This document shows, piece after piece, positions 16,787 to 25,012 of a stretch of 64,000 bases of DNA. The notes below the pieces were generated by a model. The model made no database searches. It had not been told where the DNA came from and saw nothing but the letters and a program-made list of their open reading frames with translations. The stretch covers positions 62,001-126,000 of the forward strand of contig CAZAQV010000001.1 of assembly GCA_964487255.1 (NCBI GenBank). Reading direction: 5' to 3'. Each line of letters opens with the position of its first letter. The first letter of the stretch is position 1. Made by a program: the position numbers and the translations under genes. The stretch is from CAZAQV01 sp964487255. Its GTDB lineage: Bacteria; Myxococcota_A; Polyangia; Polyangiales; CAZAQV01.

Positions 16787-19480
16787 ATGAAAAGATTATT
16801 GCGTGATACCGCGGGAAAGAGTGGTCTTGAGTACCTGTTGATCGTCACCGCGATTGGAACCTTGGGAGCGGTTCCTTTCTGGGCCTTCGGGATGGGAATG
16901 GATAAGACGATTTCCGACACCACCCACGCCAGTGCACTGCCTGCCCTCGGAAGCCAAAGCATGGCGCACACCGCCAATCAGGTGGAAGGCATGTGCTACG
17001 TGCAGACCTTCGCTGGGCCCAAGTCGAATGCTGAGCGCCACGGTGCCGATGTCAGCGCGAGCGGCTTTGACGACGTATACGTCGTCCAAAGCGGTGGCTA
17101 CGACGTGACGCGTATTCGCGTGCCCTGTGACGAGGCCAACAACACCCTTGAACGCTATCTCGCACTCGGGATAACCAATGATGCTTTCATTGGCTATCTG
17201 CCGAAGTCCGACAACGCGCTCTTTGGCGGGGGCAATACACCGGCCCCTGACTCCACACCCGCCGCCGACCACAATAGCGGCAGCGGTAACGCCAACGCAG
17301 GCGGCAGCGAGCAACTCGAGCTTCCTCTCGACGACACGGCAAGCGAGCCTACGCCCGAACCCGACGTTAACGGGGGCGGTGCGGGACCCGCCAACGCGGA
17401 CTCCGACGTGGGATCCAGCTCCCAGGCCGGAGCTGGCCTTCCAGCTCGCGATGTTTCCAGCAACCCGATGCAGCAGGCGCTCAACGAGATTCTTGAGCTC
17501 AGCGACGAGGAACTTGAAGCTCTGATCGCCCAGAAAGGCACCACCCCGGCCATGGAAGCACTCATTAACTCGTTCTACGCGGACATTCCAGAAGAGTGCT
17601 TTGCCGACCAGGAACTCACGGAAGAGTGCGCCAACAACCAAGAGGTTCAGGCCGTCCTCCAGATGGCCGACGACGTCTACTACACGCTGCTCTCTGAGGC
17701 GGCCAGCGAGCTGACCTACCGCGAGTTTGGCTCGATGAGCGAGGCCGAACTCACGCAGTCGATCCAGGACGCACAAATGATTCTCGAGGAGTGTACCGCA
17801 CTTAGCCCGGCTCCAGCATTTACGGAAGAGGGTTACCCTGCAGTGAACGAGTCCTGCCAGAACGAAAAGGGCGAGCAGTTCTACGCAGACTTCGCGAGCG
17901 CAATCGAAGGCGTCCAGACGGAAGAGGCCTACATGCAAGCCATGGAATCCTTCGCACGAACGGACATCGCTGGGCAGTGCTGGGCAACGCAAAACCAGCC
18001 GACCTATGACGAGAACGGCATGATGGCCGCGACCGAAGCATGCGCGGGCAGTGAAACAAAGATGAACGCGTTCATGGACGCGCAGCTCAACGGCGAAGCG
18101 CTGAAGTACACCTTGGAGCGACAGACCTTTGAAGACATGTTCGGCCCCGACGCCTACGAGGGCTCACACTCGCTTCAACTTCTGGAGTACGACGACAACG
18201 GTCAGTTGGTTCGCAGTGAGCGTCTCTACAAGCAAGCGGAGTCCATGGGCCTCGTCGAGCCTGGCGCATTTGAGGCTGCGGTCGCGCAAGATCAAGCGCA
18301 ACTCGAAGAGCTTCAAGGCGGCGAGCAGCCCCAGGTTGGCGAAGAGCCGCAGGCGGAGTCTGGCGACGAAGGAGGCGGCGGCGGTTTCTTCGGAGGCCTA
18401 AAGAACATGCTTGGCAAGGTCCAAAACGTCACCAAATGGCTCAATCCCGTCGCAGGCCTCGGCAACTGGCTTCAAGGCACCGGCATTCCCGGCGTCAGCC
18501 ATGTAGGCAACCTCCTCAACGCTGCTTCGAACCTGTCGCCACTCGGCTTATTGCGACCCAAAGACCAGTTCGAGTTCTTCCAGAGCACGTTCGGAGGTCT
18601 CTGGGGCGGTGTGAAGGACATTGCGGCCGGTGTCGCAACCGGTGTCGGCCAAGGTTTCTTCGGCGAGTTCCTCTGGGGCCAAGTGCTTCACGGCAAGTTC
18701 GGCGAAGCGGCTGGCTCCATCGGCAACGCCCTGGTCAAGACACCCGGGGCACTCGTCAATGGCGTGTGGAGCATGGCCAAAAATGGCGGAACTTGTCTCT
18801 TCGGTGGCAGCACACAAAGTCGCGGCAATGCCTGCGGACGCATCGGCCTCGACATCGCGTTGATCTGGAGCGGCGGCAAGGCTGTCTCAGCGCTCAAGAA
18901 GGGCACCCATGGCCTGCGCGGCGTCCAAGTCTCTCCAGCGGTCACCGAAGCCAACACCGCCATGAGTGGCGCACGCGCAGCGGTCAACGAAGCCATTGAA
19001 AAAGGCGTCGCCCTCGGCGACGACGCCATCGACGATTTGGTCCTCAGCCACAACACGGCAACGGCAGGAATCGTGGGCGCGAAGGCGCCGACGGTTATTG
19101 GGCGCACCCGTGTCGGCATGTGGACCCGCACTGCCTCCAACCGTCTGCTGAACACGGCACCGGCAAACGCAATCGGAAGCGCGCTCAGTCCGATCGGCCA
19201 AGCGGCAGGTCGTGTCGGTGGCCTTTGGAACCGCGTGAACTTTGGTGTACCTCAGCGGGCTGGACAAGGCCTCGTAAGCATCACACGCGCACCCAATAGC
19301 TTCGGCAAAATCATTCGACCGGGCGCTGGTGTGCTCACACGTCACCCGCTGCTCTATGGCACGGGAAGCGCCCTGGCGCATTCGAACCCCTACTATGGCT
19401 ACGACGCATTTCGTAAACGCTCGGAGGCCTTCCTCGCCCAAAGGATGGACCCGAACTACCAAATGATGGGCGGACAATGA
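16787..19480 (+). CDS. Large secreted protein with Flp-type prepilin N-terminus
   Basis: An 897-residue protein starting at ATG 16787 (MKRLLRDT). The leader resembles class IVb/Flp prepilins: ..TAGKSGLEYLLIVTAIGT, where cleavage after Gly would leave Glu5-Tyr6 and a hydrophobic helix. Flp pilins are usually ~60 residues, so this one is exceptional. Residues ~140-225 are an Asn/Asp/Gly/Pro-rich linker. Residues ~250-460 hold three related helical modules, each with a Cys pair (EEC..EEC, EEC..ESC, GQC..EAC). After a Gly-rich hinge (~600) the C-terminal ~300 residues are Gly/Ala-rich amphipathic helices resembling pre-toxin or membrane-associated regions. The stop overlaps the next gene by four bases. 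No family was recognised. Confidence 0.7.
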   Translation: MKRLLRDTAGKSGLEYLLIVTAIGTLGAVPFWAFGMGMDKTISDTTHASALPALGSQSMAHTANQVEGMCYVQTFAGPKSNAERHGADVSASGFDDVYVVQSGGYDVTRIRVPCDEANNTLERYLALGITNDAFIGYLPKSDNALFGGGNTPAPDSTPAADHNSGSGNANAGGSEQLELPLDDTASEPTPEPDVNGGGAGPANADSDVGSSSQAGAGLPARDVSSNPMQQALNEILELSDEELEALIAQKGTTPAMEALINSFYADIPEECFADQELTEECANNQEVQAVLQMADDVYYTLLSEAASELTYREFGSMSEAELTQSIQDAQMILEECTALSPAPAFTEEGYPAVNESCQNEKGEQFYADFASAIEGVQTEEAYMQAMESFARTDIAGQCWATQNQPTYDENGMMAATEACAGSETKMNAFMDAQLNGEALKYTLERQTFEDMFGPDAYEGSHSLQLLEYDDNGQLVRSERLYKQAESMGLVEPGAFEAAVAQDQAQLEELQGGEQPQVGEEPQAESGDEGGGGGFFGGLKNMLGKVQNVTKWLNPVAGLGNWLQGTGIPGVSHVGNLLNAASNLSPLGLLRPKDQFEFFQSTFGGLWGGVKDIAAGVATGVGQGFFGEFLWGQVLHGKFGEAAGSIGNALVKTPGALVNGVWSMAKNGGTCLFGGSTQSRGNACGRIGLDIALIWSGGKAVSALKKGTHGLRGVQVSPAVTEANTAMSGARAAVNEAIEKGVALGDDAIDDLVLSHNTATAGIVGAKAPTVIGRTRVGMWTRTASNRLLNTAPANAIGSALSPIGQAAGRVGGLWNRVNFGVPQRAGQGLVSITRAPNSFGKIIRPGAGVLTRHPLLYGTGSALAHSNPYYGYDAFRKRSEAFLAQRMDPNYQMMGGQ

Positions 19481-20832
19481 AAACCCGCCAGCGCAAGGCC
19501 GGCCAAGCCACCGTCGCGAGTGCGCTCCTACTCGCCGCGGCGACACTTGGAGGCACTGCATTTGTCACACTTGGCAAGGCGGAAGGTGCCGCGATTGCAT
19601 CGAACTCCCATGCGGCCTCGAGCGCAGATAAGGTGCGCGACGACGACAAGGCGAACGCCCAGCAAGAGCCAACGTCCTCGGAGTTTGATCCGGAGCCGCA
19701 CAACCCCTCCGCAATAACGTCAACGAACCATGCGGCGGGCTCCTCCGGGCGCCTGATCGACGGCTCGGAAGGATCCAGCGGGATCGACCTCACGCAACTA
19801 CCTTTTGAAGAACCTGAGCATGACGCTTCTTTCGGGACCTGGCTCAAGAATGCTGCGTTGCAACCGATCAGAATCGCAACACAGGCAGAAAACCAATACG
19901 CAGCCGAGGTCGGGGCACGCGAAGTTGCCACAGGCTTCCTCGGCATGATTGGGATGATTCCGATCGGACTCAATAACCTCATCGAAAAAGTTCCGTTCTT
20001 TGATCCGAGACCCTTTCACGAAAGCAAAGAGGCGCGAGCCATGCTCGATGGGCTCATCATGATGGGTGGCTTTAAAGAAAATGGTATCTTTAACGGCTTT
20101 CTGACACTCGGTAGTGGAATGATGGGCCCCGCGATGGCCCACGAGTTCAAGTCCTTTGGCAGTAAAAACAGCCTCAATGGTTCTTGGGCCATGGGCTCGT
20201 GGTGGATGGACATTCTTCCCTGGCTGAGCGCCTTTAGCCCCTACGCCTATACGCAGGGCGTGGCCCCATTGGCCGAAGCCGCCCGTCACGCCTCCGGTTT
20301 ACGCGGCGGAGCGCAAGTGGCAGCCGAAGCCGGCGATCTCCTGTCGACAACCGGTGCTCGCAACAGCGGATACGTGTTTCAAAACGGACTATGGGTTCCC
20401 GGCACATCGAAGCTCGATGTGAATCTCGGCCCTATCGATGAAAAGGGTTTCGTTCGCCATCCCAACGGCCTGCACATACCCGCCGACGATGGTTCGACCC
20501 AGCTTTCAAGCGGTCTGTTTGTGCCAGGCCAAACCGAACTCAACGTGGCCCGACGACCCAGCGGCCTATTTGTACCCGGAAAAACCGAAGACGGTGTCGC
20601 ATCGCGACCGAGTGGCTTACTCGTGACTGGCCAGTCTAACCAGGGTTACGTGAGACTAGCGAACGGACTCGATGTTCCGACCAGCGACGGCTATGCCCGC
20701 CTCGAAAGCGGATTGCAGGTGCCTGAGTCCACTCAAAGCGTCGTGGAAACCACTCAAAGCGCAGCCGCGCCCCAAAAATCACTAATGGGTCGAATCGCTG
20801 GCTGGTTCTCAAACAAACTGTCGGGCGACTAA
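19477..20832 (+). CDS. Secreted prepilin-like protein with C-terminal GL(x)VP repeats
   Basis: A 451-residue protein, ATG overlapping the previous stop (ATGA). The N-terminus MKTRQRKAGQATVASALLL looks like a TadE/Flp leader (basic, AG^QATVAS, hydrophobic helix) but lacks Glu5. A low-complexity region follows to ~residue 100, then a helical middle part with Gly/Met-rich turns. Residues ~290-425 contain seven copies of a ~15-21 residue unit centred on (N/S)GL.VP: NGLWVPG, NGLHIPA, SGLFVPG twice, SGLLVTG, NGLDVPT, SGLQVPE. Both copies of SGLFVPG also share DNA sequence. Coupling implies it works with the 897-residue partner, possibly as a surface or secreted complex; no function can be assigned. 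Confidence 0.7.
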   Translation: MKTRQRKAGQATVASALLLAAATLGGTAFVTLGKAEGAAIASNSHAASSADKVRDDDKANAQQEPTSSEFDPEPHNPSAITSTNHAAGSSGRLIDGSEGSSGIDLTQLPFEEPEHDASFGTWLKNAALQPIRIATQAENQYAAEVGAREVATGFLGMIGMIPIGLNNLIEKVPFFDPRPFHESKEARAMLDGLIMMGGFKENGIFNGFLTLGSGMMGPAMAHEFKSFGSKNSLNGSWAMGSWWMDILPWLSAFSPYAYTQGVAPLAEAARHASGLRGGAQVAAEAGDLLSTTGARNSGYVFQNGLWVPGTSKLDVNLGPIDEKGFVRHPNGLHIPADDGSTQLSSGLFVPGQTELNVARRPSGLFVPGKTEDGVASRPSGLLVTGQSNQGYVRLANGLDVPTSDGYARLESGLQVPESTQSVVETTQSAAAPQKSLMGRIAGWFSNKLSGD

Positions 20833-20875
20833 CCATTCGTAACGGCTCGTTTGTTCGGGCTCAGGCCGCTATACC

Positions 20876-21982
20876 ATGACCGCGGTGCCCTTTGAGCTTG
20901 CCGAGAACCAAAAACTGGCCCCTTGGACCACGCTCGGTCTTGGGGGCGAAAGTCGCTGGTACACCCGGGCTCAGAGCGAAGAAGATCTGCTCGCAGCACT
21001 TCGTTGGGCAAAAGCCGACAAGCATCCCTGGATGATCTTGGGCGATGGCTCCAATCTCGTCGTCGGCGACGCTGGTTTTGACGGGCTGACCATTCATGTC
21101 GATACACGAGGCATCGAGGTCGATGAGCGTAGTCGCGACGTGATCCTCGACGTACAGGCGGGCGAATCTTGGGACCCGCTCGTCGCGCTCGCCACACGCT
21201 GTGGCTGGGCGGGACTCGAGTGCCTCTCAGGCATTCCAGGCCGGGTCGGTGCCACGCCCGTGCAGAACGTGGGGGCGTACGGGCAAGACGTCTCGGAAAC
21301 CATCAGCTCCGTTCGTGTGTACGACGCAGACCAAGACGAAATCCAAGAGTGGTCCAATCACGACTGCAAGTTCGGATATCGCGACAGTGCGTTCAAGCGG
21401 GTCGCTCCCGGCCGCTACGTGGTGCTCAGTGTGCACTTTCGTTTGCGCAGAAACGGCAAACCAACGGTGCTCTACAATGAGTTGCGCCACGCGTTGGGCG
21501 ACGACAACGACCTCGAACCTGGACCTGCAGGGCTCGAACGCGTACGCGAGACCGTATTGGAGCTCAGGCGGGGTAAGGCGATGGTGATTGACCCAGAAGA
21601 CCCGAACTCGCGAAGCGCTGGGTCGTTTTTTACCAATCCGATCGTCGACGTTCCATTCGCGGAGGAACTCGCCAAACGATTTCCCACGATGCCACGCTTC
21701 GTCGTGACCTCCCCGACCGGAGAGCAACGCAGCAAGCTCGCAGCCGCGTGGCTGATTGAACGGGCCGGGTTCGAAAAGGGGCTGCGCTTGGGTGCTGTCG
21801 GCATTTCTGAGAAGCACGCCCTCGCCCTCGTTCACTACGGAGGCGGGTCCACCAACGACCTGCTCGATCTCGCCCAGAGAATCCGCATGGGTGTGCACGA
21901 GACTTTCGGCGTGCTTCTCACGCCCGAACCGCGCCTGGTCGGCTGCGCCCTCCCTGGGATTGCTCCGCACGACCGCCCGTGA
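20876..21982 (+). CDS. murB: UDP-N-acetylenolpyruvoylglucosamine reductase
   Basis: A 368-residue flavoprotein that reduces UDP-GlcNAc-enolpyruvate to UDP-MurNAc in peptidoglycan synthesis. The FAD-binding PCMH domain has TTLGLGGES, LGDGSNLVV and the GIPGRVGATPVQNVGAYGQ loop. The C-terminal MurB domain has the catalytic Ser in RSAGSFFTNP and a final Glu-containing segment. The length is that of the long (type I) MurB class. It does not sit in a dcw cluster; neighbours are the prepilin-like genes and, downstream, the repeat array. Confidence 0.93.
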   Translation: MTAVPFELAENQKLAPWTTLGLGGESRWYTRAQSEEDLLAALRWAKADKHPWMILGDGSNLVVGDAGFDGLTIHVDTRGIEVDERSRDVILDVQAGESWDPLVALATRCGWAGLECLSGIPGRVGATPVQNVGAYGQDVSETISSVRVYDADQDEIQEWSNHDCKFGYRDSAFKRVAPGRYVVLSVHFRLRRNGKPTVLYNELRHALGDDNDLEPGPAGLERVRETVLELRRGKAMVIDPEDPNSRSAGSFFTNPIVDVPFAEELAKRFPTMPRFVVTSPTGEQRSKLAAAWLIERAGFEKGLRLGAVGISEKHALALVHYGGGSTNDLLDLAQRIRMGVHETFGVLLTPEPRLVGCALPGIAPHDRP

Positions 21983-22007
21983 GCTCGTAGCTCACGTCGA
22001 TCTGGTG

Positions 22008-22437
22008 CTTCGCCTGACTTTTCTGGCTCTTCGGCCTAAGCCTCATCGCACGCTCCGGACAATCGACTCGGTGCAGATAGCACCTCGCGATTTGGCCCCT
22101 TCGCCTGACTTTTCTGGCTCTTCGGCCTAAGCCTCATCGCACGCTCCGGACAATCGACTCGGTGCAGATAGCACCTCGCGATTTGNNNNNNNNNNNNNNN
22201 NNNNNNNNNNNNNNNNNNNNNNNNNNNNNNNNNNNNNNNNNNNNNNNNNNNNNNNNNNNNNNNNNNNNNNNNNNNNNNNNNNNNNTGGCCCCTTCGCCTG
22301 ACTTTTCTGGCTCTTCGGCCTAGGCCTCATCGCACGCTCCGGACAATCGACTCGGTGCAGATAGCACCTCGCGATTTGGCCCCTTCGCCTGACTTTTCTG
22401 GCTCTTCGGCCTAAGCCTCATCGCACGCCGATTATGA
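22008..22437 (-). repeat. Tandem 91-bp hairpin repeat array, interrupted by an assembly gap
   Basis: This array fills most of the 557-base non-coding stretch after murB. At least four units start at 22008, 22099, 22292 and 22383 (+ strand motif CTTCGCCTGACTTTTCTGG), 91 bases apart on each side of the N-run. Read on the minus strand a unit is GATGAGG..GCCGAAGAGCCAGAAAA.., then hairpin GGTGC-TATCT-GCACC, then GATTGTCCGGAGCG. Copies are nearly identical; unit 3 has one visible difference (TAGGCC for TAAGCC). The last unit breaks off before its hairpin, at about 22428. The family also occurs at 11.9, 24.0, 26.2, 48.1 and 50.3 kb. Confidence 0.9.
22186..22285. other. Assembly gap of exactly 100 N
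   Basis: One hundred consecutive N lie inside the 91-bp tandem array. Flanking units are offset by 193 bases, which is not a multiple of 91, so the gap length is a placeholder and the true copy number is unknown. Confidence 0.97.
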
Positions 22438-22460
22438 TAAAAGCGTTTGGTTAATGATTT

Positions 22461-22530
22461 GTGATGAACGTGCGCAGCCAGAGAAACCCGGTGTGGTAAT
22501 ACCACACCGCTGGTTTCGAAGCGGAGCCGT
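22461..22530 (+). repeat. Divergent hairpin repeat just upstream of the MoxR/vWA cassette
   Basis: It begins GTGATGAACGTGCGC and ends near GCCGTGAAGAACC, both shared with other family members. A perfect 9-bp stem CGGTGTGGT/ACCACACCG (22489-22509) is extended by GAAACC/GGTTTC after a two-base bulge, 15 bp in all. The end lies directly in front of the ATG at 22540, so it would be in the 5' untranslated region. Confidence 0.7.
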
Positions 22531-22539
22531 GAAGAACCG

Positions 22540-23985
22540 ATGATAGAGCGCGTAAGCATTCAGCAGCACACGTTTCGTGTGCCGGGCCTGTTTCGAGACC
22601 CGCGCGGAGTGCTGGTCGGAAAGCGCATCATCATCCTCTTCGCCTCGCTCGACCGAGCCGTAAGCTTTTTGGCCATGTGTGGGGACCAAGGCGCACTCGG
22701 CGAAATGCTTTCTTCGCTCGAAATCCGCCGGGTCCAAAGCCAGGCTCGCTCGCACGAGCTCGTCATATCTGCTGAAGTCACCTCGGGGCGCGAGCTCGAT
22801 CGGCTCTCGAGCATCGCGCGTCTGTGTTCGGCGCGTACCTTCATCGGCGGTCGAAAACACTTTGTTCCCTTCCGCGACGTGCGAGGACCGGCAGGCTACG
22901 ACGCCGCTGCGCTCGATGAAGGCGATGACGATTTGGTGCTTTACACCGAAACCCAACGTCTCAACATGCGTTGGGGACGCAAACTGTCACTCGTCGACCT
23001 GATCTCCCAACTCGACTTGCGGGCCGATCCGCAGGCTCATGCTGGAGAGACCATCGGCGAGGCGCTCATCTGGATGCCACCCGGGCTCATCGAGACAACG
23101 CGCAGATACTTGCTCGCGCGGAACGTACCGACGGAGATGGCGGTCGTCGATGTCGAAACCGACTCGATTCTCGACGACGGCCCTCAAACCGTGACGTTAT
23201 TCCGGCTGACTCAAGCACCCAACTGGGTGGTGCAGCTCTTCGTCGACATGCCGCGAGTGCGCGTGTTCGTCCCGGCGTCAAAGCGCACGTTCGTGCAGCG
23301 CTCTTACCGACACCCTCTACCCCTTGTCTTGCTGGAGGAAAGACTGGGCCCCGGCCTCCACCTGTTTGAGGGGCCGTCCGCCGCTCACGCTCACGGCCGT
23401 GCGATCCGCATCGACCCCGAACCCGCGTTCGTTCGGCTGTACGACACGCTCGAGCTCAAACCCGAAGGGGAGCATGTCGTCCAAGCACAGGCGGCCGGAG
23501 AAGCGAGAACGCTCGCCGTCCCCCTGCGCTCCACACCCGGTCCACTGGGCCGCGCACCGGTCGCAACGATCATTGCCGCAAACCAACGATTGTGGCTTGC
23601 CAAGCTCATGTACTTGATGCCGCAGTCCGCCCTCGAAGGCCTTCAGGTCGCGCTCTCGGAATCGTGGATCTTCATCTACCGCGCCACGGGACTTGAGCGG
23701 CTCCCCTTGGGTCAGAGTTTCGTGCCTCACCTGCCCGACCTGCTCGTTCCCTCAGGTCATACACTTCAGCCCGCACTCAAAGACGACGAGCTTCGCCATG
23801 CGCTACCGCTGCTCGGTTCGCATTTGGCATTCATCGGTCCGGGAAGCCGCACACTCTATGTACCCAAAGAGTCGTTCGGTCCGCTCACACGCAGTGCGGT
23901 GCGCGATATCGAGGGCGTTCTCATCTCCGCCAACCGGCCACATTACGAAACCCGGGACCTCATTTTTGTGGACTACGACGGCTAG
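22540..23985 (+). CDS. Unrecognised protein opening a MoxR/vWA cassette
   Basis: A 481-residue soluble protein, no signal peptide or membrane helix. The first ~120 residues read as alternating strands and helices (ADP- or ferredoxin-like fold possible; inference). Later parts have many short strands with turns rich in Pro and Arg, including two similar segments around LPDLLVPSGHTLQPAL and LGSHLAFIGPGSRTLYVP, suggesting a beta-rich domain. It is the first of five closely packed same-strand genes (next ATG immediately follows the stop). Its position suggests a bpX-type partner such as those described with MoxR-vWA-beta-propeller ternary systems; I cannot confirm family membership from sequence alone. 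Confidence 0.65.
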   Translation: MIERVSIQQHTFRVPGLFRDPRGVLVGKRIIILFASLDRAVSFLAMCGDQGALGEMLSSLEIRRVQSQARSHELVISAEVTSGRELDRLSSIARLCSARTFIGGRKHFVPFRDVRGPAGYDAAALDEGDDDLVLYTETQRLNMRWGRKLSLVDLISQLDLRADPQAHAGETIGEALIWMPPGLIETTRRYLLARNVPTEMAVVDVETDSILDDGPQTVTLFRLTQAPNWVVQLFVDMPRVRVFVPASKRTFVQRSYRHPLPLVLLEERLGPGLHLFEGPSAAHAHGRAIRIDPEPAFVRLYDTLELKPEGEHVVQAQAAGEARTLAVPLRSTPGPLGRAPVATIIAANQRLWLAKLMYLMPQSALEGLQVALSESWIFIYRATGLERLPLGQSFVPHLPDLLVPSGHTLQPALKDDELRHALPLLGSHLAFIGPGSRTLYVPKESFGPLTRSAVRDIEGVLISANRPHYETRDLIFVDYDG

Positions 23986-25011
23986 ATGGAGGAGATAAAC
24001 GATGAGGCCCTGGCCGAAGAGCCAGAAAAAGAGGCGAAGAATCAAATCGTCGTGAGCAACTCGCACACGGTCGATTGTTCGGAGCGGACCGCACACTTTG
24101 TTCAAGCCTTCTTGCTGCCCTTCTGGCAGGTGCGAGACGAATCACCGGTCATCGACGATGTCCTCGGCCCAGAAGTGGGCCGGGCATTTTCTCAGGGCGT
24201 CTACGCGGGCAGTGATCAAGAGACCCTGTATGAGCGCATCTTTTACAAGAGCAACGCGTGCGCGGCCACAGACGTCCCCTGGCCGCACACGGACGCGCTC
24301 TTGCTCAGCGTTGCCGCGCACGATCTCATCGCCCTCGCCGACCCCAAGCTGAGCAAGCGCAAACGACGAAAGCAGATTCCGCTTCTCGAGCAGACCTTGG
24401 CATTACTCCCCGCACTGGAGCGTTACGACCAGCTGCTCGTACGCTGGGCCCTGCTCGAACAACTTGGGCGCTGCGTTCGAAAAGACACGACCGTGCGCTT
24501 CTGGGTGGGAAAGCGAGTTTTTCGCGGGCGCGACGTTCCGAAGAGGATTCTCGTCTTTCCACGCCTACGCCGGGTTCGAACCAGCACGCAAAATGTCAGT
24601 CTCCAAGATGTGTGGCCAAGCGAACTCGACGCACCCTTGAACGCCTTCTGGGCAGCTTCGCCCGTTTCATGGCTGTGCAACGCCTATCGCTGGATCGAGA
24701 GCGAACAGCGACCCGACAACCGTCTCTTGGTTGCGGTCTTACGGGATCCGGCTCTTCGTGCCTTTGTCGCCGAGACCACGTGCGAGCAGGAGCTCGGCTG
24801 GCTGAGCTGGCTCCACGCCGCAGCCGATGAACCCCTCAGACAAAGTTTGGTGTCGCTGGCTCTAGACCTGCGAGCGTATGGCGCACGCCACGACGCATTG
24901 AACGAGCTCCTCGACGCCATCCCAGCGCAGACCATATCTCTATTCGACGAACGCATCGCACGATCCAACCTCGCGATGAGCCCGAACAACATCAACCGGA
25001 CAGAACACTGA
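23986..25011 (+). CDS. Unrecognised cassette protein whose start contains an interspersed repeat
   Basis: A 341-residue frame starting at ATG 23986, directly after the previous stop. Residues 6-34 are encoded by a full-length copy of the interspersed hairpin repeat (24001-24086), so the N-terminus (DEALAEEPEKEAKNQ..) is repeat-derived. GTG 24052 inside the repeat is an alternative start that would leave only ~12 repeat-derived residues. The remainder is helical and soluble, with basic segments (KLSKRKRRKQ) and no recognised motif. The stop is one base before the MoxR ATG. The GGAGGAG just after the ATG is positioned for an ATG at 24000 in another frame that closes after 17 codons. Confidence 0.6.
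   Translation: MEEINDEALAEEPEKEAKNQIVVSNSHTVDCSERTAHFVQAFLLPFWQVRDESPVIDDVLGPEVGRAFSQGVYAGSDQETLYERIFYKSNACAATDVPWPHTDALLLSVAAHDLIALADPKLSKRKRRKQIPLLEQTLALLPALERYDQLLVRWALLEQLGRCVRKDTTVRFWVGKRVFRGRDVPKRILVFPRLRRVRTSTQNVSLQDVWPSELDAPLNAFWAASPVSWLCNAYRWIESEQRPDNRLLVAVLRDPALRAFVAETTCEQELGWLSWLHAAADEPLRQSLVSLALDLRAYGARHDALNELLDAIPAQTISLFDERIARSNLAMSPNNINRTEH
24001..24086 (+). repeat. Interspersed repeat copy inside a coding region
   Basis: From GATGAGGCC to GATTGTTCGGAGCG this 86-base stretch aligns along its whole length with the 88-base core of the array unit at 22 kb read on the minus strand. Shared blocks include GGCCGAAGAGCCAGAAAA, GGCGAAG, CAAATCG and GTCGATTGT.CGGAGCG. The TATCT hairpin is degenerate here (GTGAGCAACTCGCAC). 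It remains in frame with the gene that continues downstream. Confidence 0.85.
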
Positions 25012-25012
25012 C

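Noticed and set aside
16796..17992. 398-codon open frame on the minus strand
   Set aside because: It lies opposite the 897-residue prepilin-like gene, has no ribosome site and reads as low-complexity antisense of a GC-rich gene.
21227..21970. 247-codon minus-strand open frame
   Set aside because: It is antisense to murB.
22127..22330. Open frame spanning the N-run
   Set aside because: It exists only because unknown bases are read through; it lies in the repeat array.
24000..24053. ATG at 24000 with a GGAGGAG ribosome site
   Set aside because: Its frame closes after 17 codons, so at most it is a leader peptide; no conserved sequence supports it.
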